Position numbers and translations under genes: made by a program. Of a DNA stretch of 64,000 nt, positions 35,612 through 43,398 are shown piece by piece. This DNA comes from Flavobacterium sp. ENC (GTDB lineage Bacteria; Bacteroidota; Bacteroidia; Flavobacteriales; Flavobacteriaceae): the NCBI RefSeq assembly GCF_020991415.1, contig NZ_JAJMOY010000002.1:558001-622000 (forward strand), read 5' to 3'. Below the pieces are notes generated by a model that saw only the letters and a program-made list of their open reading frames with translations, did not search any database and was not told the origin of the DNA. Within the stretch, counting starts at the first letter, position 1; every line of letters begins with the position of its first letter.

Positions 35612-36085
35612 TTAACAGCATCCGCCGCCGGGTGTACAGGAATTGGAAGTATCGCTATTTAATTGGGATAATGTAACTTTCGGTTTATCAGATGGAATTC
35701 CACATTGTTCCCGGGCAAGGCAGGCGGTCTGTTTGTTTCGTAAAATGAAATTTTTACCGTTAAAATCTAAATCGTATTTACCAATAGTGGTGTCCTGGTA
35801 CTCTACTTCAATTTCGTGATCTTCAATGCCTAAAACTTTTTCTGAAAGTTCAATAATATGAATCAGTTTCCCGGGTTTAAGTCTGTGTTCGTAATCGTTG
35901 GCATCCCAAAGCTGAAAGTTTACAACCGTTTCTTTTCGTACTGTTCCCCCGCAGTCAATGAAGTTTTTAGTAATTAAACCCACTTCGGTTACGTGAAAAT
36001 ATTCCGGAACAAAATTACCATTTGGCAGTTCGAAATTTACAGTTTCAGCATTTTTTAGTATTTCTTTGATTTCTGAAAGTTTCAT
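35612..36085 (-). CDS. DUF6428 family protein in the ars operon
   Basis: A 157-residue cytoplasmic protein typical of flavobacterial arsenic operons and assigned to DUF6428. Seen: MKLSEIKEILKNAETVNFELPNG, GGTVRKETVVNFQLWDANDYEHRL, and a C-terminal tail with CLAREQCGIPSDKPK and a terminal SCTPGGGCC. The five Cys residues near the end look suited to binding arsenite or another soft metal, e.g. as a chaperone for the transporter; this role is inferred. It lies between the acetyltransferase and arsC. Confidence 0.8.
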   Translation of the reverse strand: MKLSEIKEILKNAETVNFELPNGNFVPEYFHVTEVGLITKNFIDCGGTVRKETVVNFQLWDANDYEHRLKPGKLIHIIELSEKVLGIEDHEIEVEYQDTTIGKYDLDFNGKNFILRNKQTACLAREQCGIPSDKPKVTLSQLNSDTSNSCTPGGGCC

Positions 36086-36130
36086 AATTTTTTGTGTTTA
36101 GTTAAACTGTATTTTGTTTTATCCTGAACG

Positions 36131-36616
36131 TTAAAAGATAAGCCTGCTTCTTCTTTCCAGAAGTGCAGTGTCTCTCCAGATTCCGTTTTGTTTTCCAATC
36201 TTTTCCCTTATTCCCAGTATTCGGAATCCTGCTTTTTCATGTATCCGGATACTTGCCTTATTCTCCGGAAAGATTCCGGCCTGAAGTGTCCAGATTCCTT
36301 CTGCTTCACTTCGTTTAACAAGCTCATTTAAAAGTAGAAGTCCGATTCCTTTTCCGGACTGTTCGGGATCAACATACACACTCACTTCTGCAACTCCGGC
36401 ATACACGCAGCGGGAAGAGACAGGAGTAAGAGCTGCCCATCCGATTAGTCTATTGTCATTTTCGATTACAATTCTGCACGATGTAAGATGTGACAGGTTC
36501 CAATCCTCCCAGGAGGGAGCGCTGGTTTGAAAAGTGGCATTACCGGTCTCTATCCCTTTTTCGTAGATTGATTTTACCTGTTGCCAGTCTTCGACTGAAA
36601 GTTTTCGGATTTCCAT
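36131..36616 (-). CDS. GNAT N-acetyltransferase (ArsN/phosphinothricin acetyltransferase-like)
   Basis: A 161-residue GNAT enzyme. It starts MEIRKLSVEDWQQVKSIYEKGI and carries TGNATFQTSAPSWEDW, RLIGWAALTPVSSR, the acetyl-CoA motif QSGKGIGLLLLNELV and HEKAGFRILGIREKIGK. ArsN1-type members sit in ars operons and some acetylate trivalent methylarsenicals or the analogue phosphinothricin. The open frame overlaps arsR by 50 bases upstream, but the ATG ending at 36616 gives the family N-terminus and a 10-base gap. Confidence 0.85.
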   Translation of the reverse strand: MEIRKLSVEDWQQVKSIYEKGIETGNATFQTSAPSWEDWNLSHLTSCRIVIENDNRLIGWAALTPVSSRCVYAGVAEVSVYVDPEQSGKGIGLLLLNELVKRSEAEGIWTLQAGIFPENKASIRIHEKAGFRILGIREKIGKQNGIWRDTALLERRSRLIF

Positions 36617-36626
36617 AGCTCTTCGA

Positions 36627-36959
36627 TTAACAGCATTCGTTTCTTTTTTTAGCGAGATGATTTGAGATATGTTCAAAGAAACCTTTTATCTTTTCCAACC
36701 CGGGTTCATTGATGCAGTAGCAGATCGCATTTCCTTCGATGTTTCCTTTGATTAATCCGGCATTTTTTAATTCCTTAAGATGCTGTGAAACCGTAGGCTG
36801 TGAAAGAGGAAGTTCGTTTACAATATCGCCGCAGATGCACGCATCTACTTTTAGTAAATATTCCATAATAGCAATACGGGCAGGATGGCCTAGCGCCTTG
36901 GCCAATACCGCCAGCTCATTCTGGCTGTCTGTAAAGTGATCTGTTTTGGTTGCTCCCAT
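36627..36959 (-). CDS. arsR: ArsR-family metalloregulator
   Basis: A 110-residue winged-helix repressor: [35 protein letters not shown] (positions 1-35), the alpha-3 metal site region DACICGDIV with a CxC pair, recognition helix [21 protein letters not shown] and the wing NAICYCI. Arsenite binding to the Cys residues would release it from DNA. First gene of the operon, transcribed away from a perfect 12-base palindrome 12 bases upstream that is the likely operator. The terminal Cys-Cys (NECC) is an additional possible metal ligand. Confidence 0.93.
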   Translation of the reverse strand: MGATKTDHFTDSQNELAVLAKALGHPARIAIMEYLLKVDACICGDIVNELPLSQPTVSQHLKELKNAGLIKGNIEGNAICYCINEPGLEKIKGFFEHISNHLAKKRNECC

Positions 36960-36971
36960 AGTAATATTTTT

Positions 36972-36983
36972 ATATTGCAATAT
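36972..36983 (-). promoter_or_regulatory. Candidate ArsR operator
   Basis: ATATTGCAATAT is a perfect 12-base palindrome just upstream of arsR, of the AT-rich dyad type bound by ArsR/SmtB proteins. Position within the promoter region supports it; no footprint is available. Confidence 0.6.
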
Positions 36984-37201
36984 TACGATATAGTTTTGAT
37001 AAAAATGCTTTACAAGACATTTTTTTTTAACTTTTTCTACTACGTATTTTTTTGAATCTCTTTTGTAATGAAAAAAACGAAATGATTTCTTTGCCTTTGT
37101 ACCACCATTATTTTGTATTAAATTGAACCAAAATTAAAAACAGGATTAAACTATTTTAGACCATAGCAGTCTTATTAAAATAATCTTAAAATACGTAAGA
37201 A

Positions 37202-38254
37202 ATGAAACCCTCAATTTTATTTATTATTTCCTTATTTTTAGTACTATCCTGCTCAAAAAATGAAGCAGATGAATCAAATCAGGATTCTGTTTATATAGAT
37301 GATGATTTGGCAGGACCCATTTCCAGGCCAAAAACCGGATATGGTTCGGATGGTAATTATGAAGTCGCCAAAATTAGTTTTCCAAGCCCTTTATATAGCG
37401 GGAAAAACGTTGAGATTTTTTATCCAAAGGGGATCACTTCACCCAGACCTGTTATTTTTTATTCCCATCCGTACGGGGGCGAAGAAAGTGCATACAATAT
37501 AGGGTTGTATGAGTTTATTGCAAAGAAAGGATATGTGGTGATATTTGCACCTTATCCCACAACAGGGGTAACGGTAGAGGAAAGATACAATACACTATGG
37601 CAGAGTTTCAAAAAAGCGGTAACAGATTATCCTGCTATCATTGATACAAAAAAGGCAGGCTTCATGGGACATTCTTTTGGAGGAGGAGCTTCTTTTGCTT
37701 TGGCCCATAAAGGATTTATTGATGAAGGCTGGGGGCAGAACGGACGTTTTATTTTTGCAATGGCACAATGGTATTCCTACCAGATTACACCGGCAGAGCT
37801 GCAGGGCTTTCCTGAAAATACAAAATTGATAACCCAGGTCTATAATGATGATGTAACAAACGATCATAGACTGGCAATTGATATTTTTAAAAATATAAAT
37901 ATTCCAGACTCTGAAAAAGATTTCATATTAATTAAAAAATCAGTTTTGCCAACTTTTACGTATACGGCAGAGCATAATCTTCCCAATACACAAAGCTCAT
38001 ATGATGCCTACGATTATTATGGAATTTACAGGCTGCTTGATGCTATGATAGATTATAGTTTTAATGGAAATGTAGCAGCAAAAAACGTGGCACTCGGAAA
38101 TGGATCTAAGGAACAAACTACAATGCCGGGTTACAACGGACAGGCATTGTCTCCACTGGAGGTAACGGATAATCCTGTTCCTTTATACCCACAGAGCAAA
38201 TATACCTTTCAGTGCGGAGCTGCCAATAATCCGAGAATTGCAAATTGCAATTAG
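37202..38254 (+). CDS. Alpha/beta-hydrolase lipoprotein (dienelactone hydrolase/PAF-acetylhydrolase-like)
   Basis: A 350-residue lipoprotein with signal MKPSILFIISLFLVLSC. The hydrolase core has VIFYSHPYGG (oxyanion side), the nucleophile elbow GFMGHSFGGG with Ser158, and later Asp/His candidates including AEHNLPNTQ (His near residue 260). It resembles chlorophyllase/dienelactone-type hydrolases often found exported in Bacteroidota. Substrate unknown. It stands alone, followed by a clear terminator. Confidence 0.82.
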   Translation: MKPSILFIISLFLVLSCSKNEADESNQDSVYIDDDLAGPISRPKTGYGSDGNYEVAKISFPSPLYSGKNVEIFYPKGITSPRPVIFYSHPYGGEESAYNIGLYEFIAKKGYVVIFAPYPTTGVTVEERYNTLWQSFKKAVTDYPAIIDTKKAGFMGHSFGGGASFALAHKGFIDEGWGQNGRFIFAMAQWYSYQITPAELQGFPENTKLITQVYNDDVTNDHRLAIDIFKNINIPDSEKDFILIKKSVLPTFTYTAEHNLPNTQSSYDAYDYYGIYRLLDAMIDYSFNGNVAAKNVALGNGSKEQTTMPGYNGQALSPLEVTDNPVPLYPQSKYTFQCGAANNPRIANCN

Positions 38255-38296
38255 CTACCTGCATACTGTTGCCAGGCATTGACATTCAGAAAAACA

Positions 38297-38325
38297 AAAT
38301 GAGGCTCACTAAGAGCCTCATTTCT
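38297..38325 (+). terminator. Terminator after the hydrolase lipoprotein
   Basis: AAATGAGGCTC (38297-38307) pairs with GAGCCTCATTT (38313-38323). Confidence 0.8.
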
Positions 38326-38416
38326 ATTTACGTTTTAAATTTATGATTTTTAAAATGATCAGAATGTTCCGGTAAGCCTAATTTGAGGCACTATTGCAAA
38401 GTGCTTCTGTTGTTTT

Positions 38417-39601
38417 TTATTTGTACTTAATGTTAATACTGATAATATCAGAAGTCATATTAGTGGTTCGTGTATAATGACCGTAACGAATCTCTAAAGT
38501 ATTCCAGTGTTTAAGGCCAATTAATCCGTTTAGTGGCGTGAATTTCATTCCCATTCCAAAAAAACTGCTGTCGAACTTTGACAAATCGTAATTGCTGGTA
38601 TAATATTCATCCGCTGCGGTATGGTCACCGTATGGTTTGAAATATTTCGTTCCCGTTTGAGTATAATACCTGTAAAACGGGCTTAATGAAAACGACTGTG
38701 TTAACTTCACCGGTATTTCAAGATCGGCAGTATGAGCTTTTAAGCTCCAGTCATCAGAATAATAGCGGTAGTAAGCGCGAATGATTACATTGTCTCCCAA
38801 GAAATAACTCGCCCGGATTCCCAATGGTATTTTTAACCTTGTATCCGGCATTTTTTCCTGATGTACTGAACCATCTGCAAAATAAACCCTGTGAAACGGA
38901 AGGCTCAAATATCCGTTTTGGCTGATGACATCGCCCACGAGCATAACCTGCAGATTTTTGTTTACCACCTGAGAGTAACTTAAAGTTCCGGCAAAAGTAT
39001 TTCGGTTGGCACTGTCATAACCTTCGCTTCCCGGTGAACGCAGCTCCACAGGTTCAATTAATTTTAACTGATCTATAAAGGTCTGGAACTTCGCTGTAAA
39101 TTCTCCGTTTCTGTCTTTTGTTTTTTGCGAGAAACTGATATTTCCTCCAAATGACTGGTAATCAAATTCAGTTGATGATGAAACACCGATGGCCAGTGTT
39201 CTTCCTTTTTCTTCATTCTCCCTCAGATAAGTCAAAGAAGGGTAGAAGCGATTGTCTGATGAAGAGGCCGATGAATTGGCGCTCAAATCAATCATATCTG
39301 ATGATGCAGAGGTATAATGGTCAATTCCGGCTTCAATATCAAAAGTATGTTTGATTCCGGTTTCTCCGTACTTGACCAATTTCACATCAATGGTATTGGC
39401 AATATCCGTAAGATGTTCAGAACCAATTCCGCCGGTAACGGCCGAATTTTCCCCATCTTGTTTGTAATAGCTCGACACTAAATTAACCTCTTCGACTTTT
39501 AATTTTTTGCTTTTGTAACTGGTGGAATCAGTAGGAACATTTTGCGCTCTTACCTGAAATAATGCCAGTAAAGCAAATCCTGTTATGAATATTCTTTTCA
39601 T
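38417..39601 (-). CDS. DUF3570 outer-membrane beta-barrel protein
   Basis: A 394-residue exported protein with signal peptide ending near VRAQ (about 20) and alternating beta-strand sequence throughout, ending in the strand YTRTTNMTSDIISINIKYK, typical of an outer-membrane barrel. Family marks include SSYYKQDGENSAVTGGIGSEHLTD near the N-terminus and LRIPLGIRASYFLGDNVIIRAYYRYYSDDW-type strands. It is the last gene of a four-gene unit thioredoxin-ApbE-DUF4266-DUF3570. Function unknown; a pore or receptor serving an envelope redox system is inferred. Confidence 0.85.
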   Translation of the reverse strand: MKRIFITGFALLALFQVRAQNVPTDSTSYKSKKLKVEEVNLVSSYYKQDGENSAVTGGIGSEHLTDIANTIDVKLVKYGETGIKHTFDIEAGIDHYTSASSDMIDLSANSSASSSDNRFYPSLTYLRENEEKGRTLAIGVSSSTEFDYQSFGGNISFSQKTKDRNGEFTAKFQTFIDQLKLIEPVELRSPGSEGYDSANRNTFAGTLSYSQVVNKNLQVMLVGDVISQNGYLSLPFHRVYFADGSVHQEKMPDTRLKIPLGIRASYFLGDNVIIRAYYRYYSDDWSLKAHTADLEIPVKLTQSFSLSPFYRYYTQTGTKYFKPYGDHTAADEYYTSNYDLSKFDSSFFGMGMKFTPLNGLIGLKHWNTLEIRYGHYTRTTNMTSDIISINIKYK

Positions 39602-39619
39602 TTTTTTAGCGTATGAAAA

Positions 39620-39853
39620 TTAGTTGCAGCCGCAGCCACCGCCGCTCTTTCCTGAATTTGCTCCGGAGGCTCCTTCACGGTAGGATTGCAAACTAAGTTC
39701 TGTCTTTTCGATTTTTCTGTTGGAAAGTACCATTTCAGAATCGTTGATTTTTCCTTTCTGGTATTCTTTTACCGATGTGCAGGAGGTGAGCAGAATACCC
39801 GTTAAAGCAATACTGCCTAACAGGACCAGATTTTTTTGCCTTGGCTTTTTCAT
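39620..39853 (-). CDS. DUF4266 small lipoprotein with Cys-rich end
   Basis: A 77-residue lipoprotein: signal NLVLLGSIALTGILLTSC, then VKEYQKGKINDSEMVLSNRKIE and SLQSYREGASGANSGKSG, ending GGGCGCN. The conserved YxKGKINDxxM block marks DUF4266. The last CxC pair may bind metal or form a disulfide with the operon's thioredoxin. Its start overlaps the ApbE stop codon by 4 bases (ATGA), so translation is coupled. It is nearly always seen beside DUF3570 in Bacteroidota, as far as I recall. Confidence 0.85.
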   Translation of the reverse strand: MKKPRQKNLVLLGSIALTGILLTSCTSVKEYQKGKINDSEMVLSNRKIEKTELSLQSYREGASGANSGKSGGGCGCN

Positions 39854-40800
39854 TTCAGGTTAATGTTTTTTGAAGTGTAAATTTTGTTGTCGTCGTCGAT
39901 AATAATACAGTATAGATCCGGTATCTGATCTATTAAAAACAAGCCCGCCTTAATTCCCATAACCGCAATTGGAGTGGCCATTGCATCTGCAAATTCTGCA
40001 TTTGAAGCGATGATGGTCACGCTTTTTATTCCGGCTATTGGCAGTCCCGTTTTTGGGTCAATAGTATGTGAATATTTTTTTTCGTTAATGGTGACAAACT
40101 TTTCATAATTGCCGGAAGTTGCCACTGCTTTATTTGAAATTTCCATATAGGAAAATGCAGCTGTGGGGATATCAGGATTTGCCACGCCAATAGTCCATTT
40201 TTTGCCATTTGGCTGTAGTCCCCAGGCACAAAGGTCACCGCTTGCATTAATAATGCCGCTCTGCACATTGTTTTTGAGCAGAAGCTGCTTTGCCATTTCA
40301 GCGGCATATCCTTTTCCGATACCTCCAAAACCAATCCGCATTCCTTTTTCTTTGAGGAACACGCTTGTATTTTCCCTGTTCAGGATAATGTTTCGATAAT
40401 CAATAAGATGCACCATTTTTAAGGCTGTTTCAGCATCCGGTAACCGGGTCATGGCCTTGTCAAAATTCCAAAGGCTTTTATCGATACTGCCGTAAGAAAT
40501 ATCGAAAGCACCCTGTGTGATTTTAGAAATCCCGAGAGACCTTTCAATCAGATTAAACACTTCCGGATCTACGCTGACAGGCTTAATTCCTGCATTTTCA
40601 TTGATCAGGTTGGTCTGGCTGTCCTCTTTATAGGTCGTCAGAAGCCTTTCAATCCTTTTTATTTCTGCAATGGCAAGATTGATATGCTCATTTCCCGTTT
40701 TCTCATTTTCAGCAACCACCGTAAGGATAAAGTTGTTTCCCATGAGTTTTAGGGATTGCGAATACTTTTTATTTTTCGATATGTTATTTTCGGCTATCAC
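39850..40800 (-). CDS. apbE: FAD:protein FMN transferase (ApbE family)
   Basis: A 316-residue ApbE/Ftp enzyme that moves FMN from FAD onto Thr/Ser of an extracytoplasmic target protein. Seen: LMGNNFILTVV, the ISKITQGAFDISYGSIDKSLWNF block, MRIGFGGIGKGYAAEMAKQLL, IINASGDLCAWG and the Mg-site HTIDPKTGLP, then TIIASNAEFADAMATPIAVMG. It lacks an obvious signal peptide, so the true start could lie further upstream or the N-terminus is atypical. It overlaps the thioredoxin gene by 17 bases and DUF4266 by 4. A clear flavinylation target motif is not evident in its neighbours. Confidence 0.92.
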   Translation of the reverse strand: MIAENNISKNKKYSQSLKLMGNNFILTVVAENEKTGNEHINLAIAEIKRIERLLTTYKEDSQTNLINENAGIKPVSVDPEVFNLIERSLGISKITQGAFDISYGSIDKSLWNFDKAMTRLPDAETALKMVHLIDYRNIILNRENTSVFLKEKGMRIGFGGIGKGYAAEMAKQLLLKNNVQSGIINASGDLCAWGLQPNGKKWTIGVANPDIPTAAFSYMEISNKAVATSGNYEKFVTINEKKYSHTIDPKTGLPIAGIKSVTIIASNAEFADAMATPIAVMGIKAGLFLIDQIPDLYCIIIDDDNKIYTSKNINLK

Positions 40801-41218
40801 AGATCGCTTTTATTTCGGCAGTCCATTGTTCGGGTGAGGTTTCGGGTTTTCCATGCCATGTTTTGAGCACTTTACCATCAGCATCCAGAAGAAGGGTTAG
40901 GGGGAAACTTCCTTCTTTGTTGTATATTTCAGCCAGTCCTTCGTTTTGTTTTACCTGTTCGGGTGTTCCAGTGTTTTTCTTTTTTCTTGGAAAATCAGCA
41001 TTAACCAGTACTAAATTTTCATTTGCCATAGCAGTGAAAGTCTGACTTTCAAAGTAGTCCCTTCGTGTTACGATACAAGGCCCGCACCAGTCTGAACCGG
41101 AGAAGTTCAGCAGGATCAGTTCATGTTTTTCCTTTGCAATTTTTTTTGCATTAGTAAAGTCCGGTTCCCAGTTGATGGGAAGCACCGTTAATAAAAGGAA
41201 CAAGGTAATTAGCTTCAT
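40784..41218 (-). CDS. Exported thioredoxin-family protein
   Basis: A 144-residue protein with a signal peptide (MKLITLFLLLTVLPINW) and a thioredoxin fold of the Thioredoxin_7/DUF255 kind. Active site SGSDWCGPCIVTRRDYF with Cys45 and Cys48, then VLVNADFPRKK, and the cis-Pro strand GSFPLTLLLDADGKVL. Probably periplasmic. First gene of the thioredoxin-ApbE-DUF4266-DUF3570 unit; it may keep the Cys pair of the DUF4266 lipoprotein reduced. Confidence 0.88.
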   Translation of the reverse strand: MKLITLFLLLTVLPINWEPDFTNAKKIAKEKHELILLNFSGSDWCGPCIVTRRDYFESQTFTAMANENLVLVNADFPRKKKNTGTPEQVKQNEGLAEIYNKEGSFPLTLLLDADGKVLKTWHGKPETSPEQWTAEIKAICDSRK

Positions 41219-41330
41219 CCTGTAGTTTGTTTTTTAGAGATATACGAAATAACGAATTATGGGGTTTCTTATTTTTTTTTATTGCTTAAGATTAGATTAA
41301 TATTAAAACCCGTTAAAATTCGATTTATGG

Positions 41331-42020
41331 TTAAGTGGTCTGAACACCAAAAAGATACCCGACTAGTGCTGACATTGCCATTGCAAAAGTACCCCAGATA
41401 CAAATACGCACTACTGCCTGCAGCGTTTTTGATCCGCCTGCTTTAGCGGCCAGTACCCCGGAAAATGCCAAAAAGAGTATCGAAAATCCGTACTGATAAA
41501 ATACCATTTCTTGGATAGGAGCAAAAATAGCGACCAAAAGCGGCAATAAACCACCGATAATAAAGGATATTGCCGATGCAAAAGCAGCCGTTAAAGGATT
41601 TGCCTGCGTAATTTCATTAATTCCAAGTTCATCGCGGGCATGCGCTTCAAGAGCATTATGAGCCGTTAATTCGATCGCAACCTGTCGGGCCAATTCTTTA
41701 TTTAACCCCCTTTGAATATAAATATCCGTTAGTTCTTCCAGTTCTTCTTCCGGCGTTGTTTCAAGTGCAAGTTTTTCTCTTTTTAAATCCGCTGTTTCTA
41801 CATCAGACTGAGAGCTTACAGATACATATTCGCCCGCAGCCATAGATAGGGCACCGGCCACCAAACCCGCTACAGCTGCCAGTAAAATAGGTTCTCTGGT
41901 CACACTTGCGGCCGCCACGCCAATTGCTAAACTGGTGGTAGATAAAATGCCGTCATTGGCGCCGAGAACAGCTGCCCTGAGCCACCCGCTTCTGTTGATG
42001 TAATGGTTTTCAACGTGCAT
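41331..42020 (-). CDS. VIT1/CCC1-family iron/manganese transporter
   Basis: A 229-residue membrane protein with five transmembrane helices. N-terminus HYINRSGWLRAAVLGANDGILSTTSLAIGV carries the conserved first helix; LVAGALSMAAGEYVSVSSQSD the second; a cytoplasmic Glu-rich metal-binding segment (about 80-130, LETTPEEELEEL, TAHNALEAHARDELG) links to helices 3-5. The family moves Fe2+ or Mn2+ out of the cytosol. It stands alone. The 315-base gap to the next gene (42021-42335) shows nothing I can support. Confidence 0.92.
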   Translation of the reverse strand: MHVENHYINRSGWLRAAVLGANDGILSTTSLAIGVAAASVTREPILLAAVAGLVAGALSMAAGEYVSVSSQSDVETADLKREKLALETTPEEELEELTDIYIQRGLNKELARQVAIELTAHNALEAHARDELGINEITQANPLTAAFASAISFIIGGLLPLLVAIFAPIQEMVFYQYGFSILFLAFSGVLAAKAGGSKTLQAVVRICIWGTFAMAMSALVGYLFGVQTT

Positions 42021-42335
42021 AATTCGATTGGTATTGGTTTGATCCGGCCCGGATTTTAAGAGATTTTAATTACTGCAAGAAATGCCTGAGGTATTTTTGA
42101 GCTGCAACACTTATTTTCATAGTTTGCAATTCCAAATAAAATTACCTGAAAAAGCCTTTCATTATCAGAATAAGACCATTAGAATGATTCTAAATTTTAG
42201 GTGCGGTTATTTTCGGGTCCTAAATAAGAGGAAGTTAACAATGAAGCAGACGCTTTTGACTGCACTTTGACAAAACAGCTATTTAAATGAAGGTACTTTA
42301 GACTACTTGTATTCTATTACCTGTCTGTAATTAAA

Positions 42336-43295
42336 CTATTTACTGTTTTGAAAGGATTTAGGCTTCATTCCGATATGCTCATGAAAAACTTTAGCAAAAT
42401 GGCTTAAGTTGGAAAATCCCATACTAAAACCCACTTCTGAAACAGACATTTTGTTTTCTTTAATTAACCGTGCGGCTTCTTTCATTCTAAATTTTTGATA
42501 ATAGCTAAAGAAACTATCTCCGAATATTTGTTTAAATAATCTTTTAAACTTTGATTCGCTCATCCCTACTTGCAGGGCCAGATCTTTAATAACGGGGGGG
42601 TTAGAAATGTCAGTCAGAATACTGTCCCTCACTTTATAAATTTTCTGAACATCAATTTCGTTCAATGCATGCGTAGTTGAATTTTCCCGTTTAAAAAGCT
42701 CTTTTAAAGTTGCACATAGTAGCTCCTCGGCTTTGATTTTAAAGAAGAAGTCCATTAAAGAATCCGGCATATCCGCCTGGAAAATTTCCAGTGCTATTTG
42801 CTGAATTTTGGGCGAAATTAATTCTTCAAATAAGATAGACTGTTCACTGTTAATAATATTCCTGAGCATTTCGTTGTCAACATTTAATCCTAAATTTTTG
42901 GCTAATTGATCTGAATCGATTCCAATAAAAATGTAGTTGAATTTGGTTCTGCCCGGATAAAAGGTTTCAATATTTAGTTTTCCTTTAAAAATTTGAATCG
43001 AAGGCAGGTCTTCTCTTGAATATTTACTTTTTGAATCAGGATCCGGAAAAATATTATTAAAAGAAAACAGGATTCGATTTAACGTATTCGGGCTACCAAA
43101 TCGTTTAGCAAGCAGATCGTCATTAAACTCATAATGACTGATTATCATATTGATGGAGTTGTCTAATTTGAGTCCTCTCAGAAAGCCTTTTCCTTTAGGC
43201 TCCGGTATCATTAAGATTCCATTTTTTACCTCGGTACCTAATAAATCGGCAAAACCCGCTAAAAAACCGGATTCTCTCTTAATATTTAATTCCAT
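42336..43295 (-). CDS. AraC-family transcriptional regulator
   Basis: A 319-residue regulator. The N-terminal part (1-215) is not a standard cupin; it contains MIPEPKGKGFLRGLKL and IFIGIDSDQLAKNLG. The C-terminal HTH_18 domain (about 222-316) has IKDLALQVGMSESKFKRLFKQIFG, SFFSYYQKFRMKEAARLI and VGFSMGFSNLSHFAKVFHEHIGMKP. It is divergent from the amidohydrolase gene at 43399 with back-to-back promoter boxes 25 bases apart, so it most likely controls that gene and itself. Confidence 0.9.
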   Translation of the reverse strand: MELNIKRESGFLAGFADLLGTEVKNGILMIPEPKGKGFLRGLKLDNSINMIISHYEFNDDLLAKRFGSPNTLNRILFSFNNIFPDPDSKSKYSREDLPSIQIFKGKLNIETFYPGRTKFNYIFIGIDSDQLAKNLGLNVDNEMLRNIINSEQSILFEELISPKIQQIALEIFQADMPDSLMDFFFKIKAEELLCATLKELFKRENSTTHALNEIDVQKIYKVRDSILTDISNPPVIKDLALQVGMSESKFKRLFKQIFGDSFFSYYQKFRMKEAARLIKENKMSVSEVGFSMGFSNLSHFAKVFHEHIGMKPKSFQNSK

Positions 43296-43328
43296 CTGTT
43301 GATTGACCTTTTAGAGATATTATTGTGT

Positions 43329-43336
43329 CAAATATA
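43329..43336 (-). promoter_or_regulatory. -7 box for the AraC gene
   Basis: Minus-strand TATATTTG fits TAnnTTTG, 34 bases before the AraC start codon. Confidence 0.5.
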
Positions 43337-43361
43337 GGTATTTTAGCTCTTATTGATAAAA

Positions 43362-43369
43362 TAAATTTG
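43362..43369 (+). promoter_or_regulatory. -7 box for the amidohydrolase
   Basis: TAAATTTG fits TAnnTTTG, 30 bases before the start at 43399. Confidence 0.5.
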
Positions 43370-43398
43370 CCTGGTAAAAATTTTTAAATACTAAAAAG

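Noticed and set aside
42082..42270. 62-codon plus-strand ORF in the gap after the VIT1 gene
   Set aside because: No signal, domain or recognisable pattern; composition fits translated AT-rich intergenic DNA.
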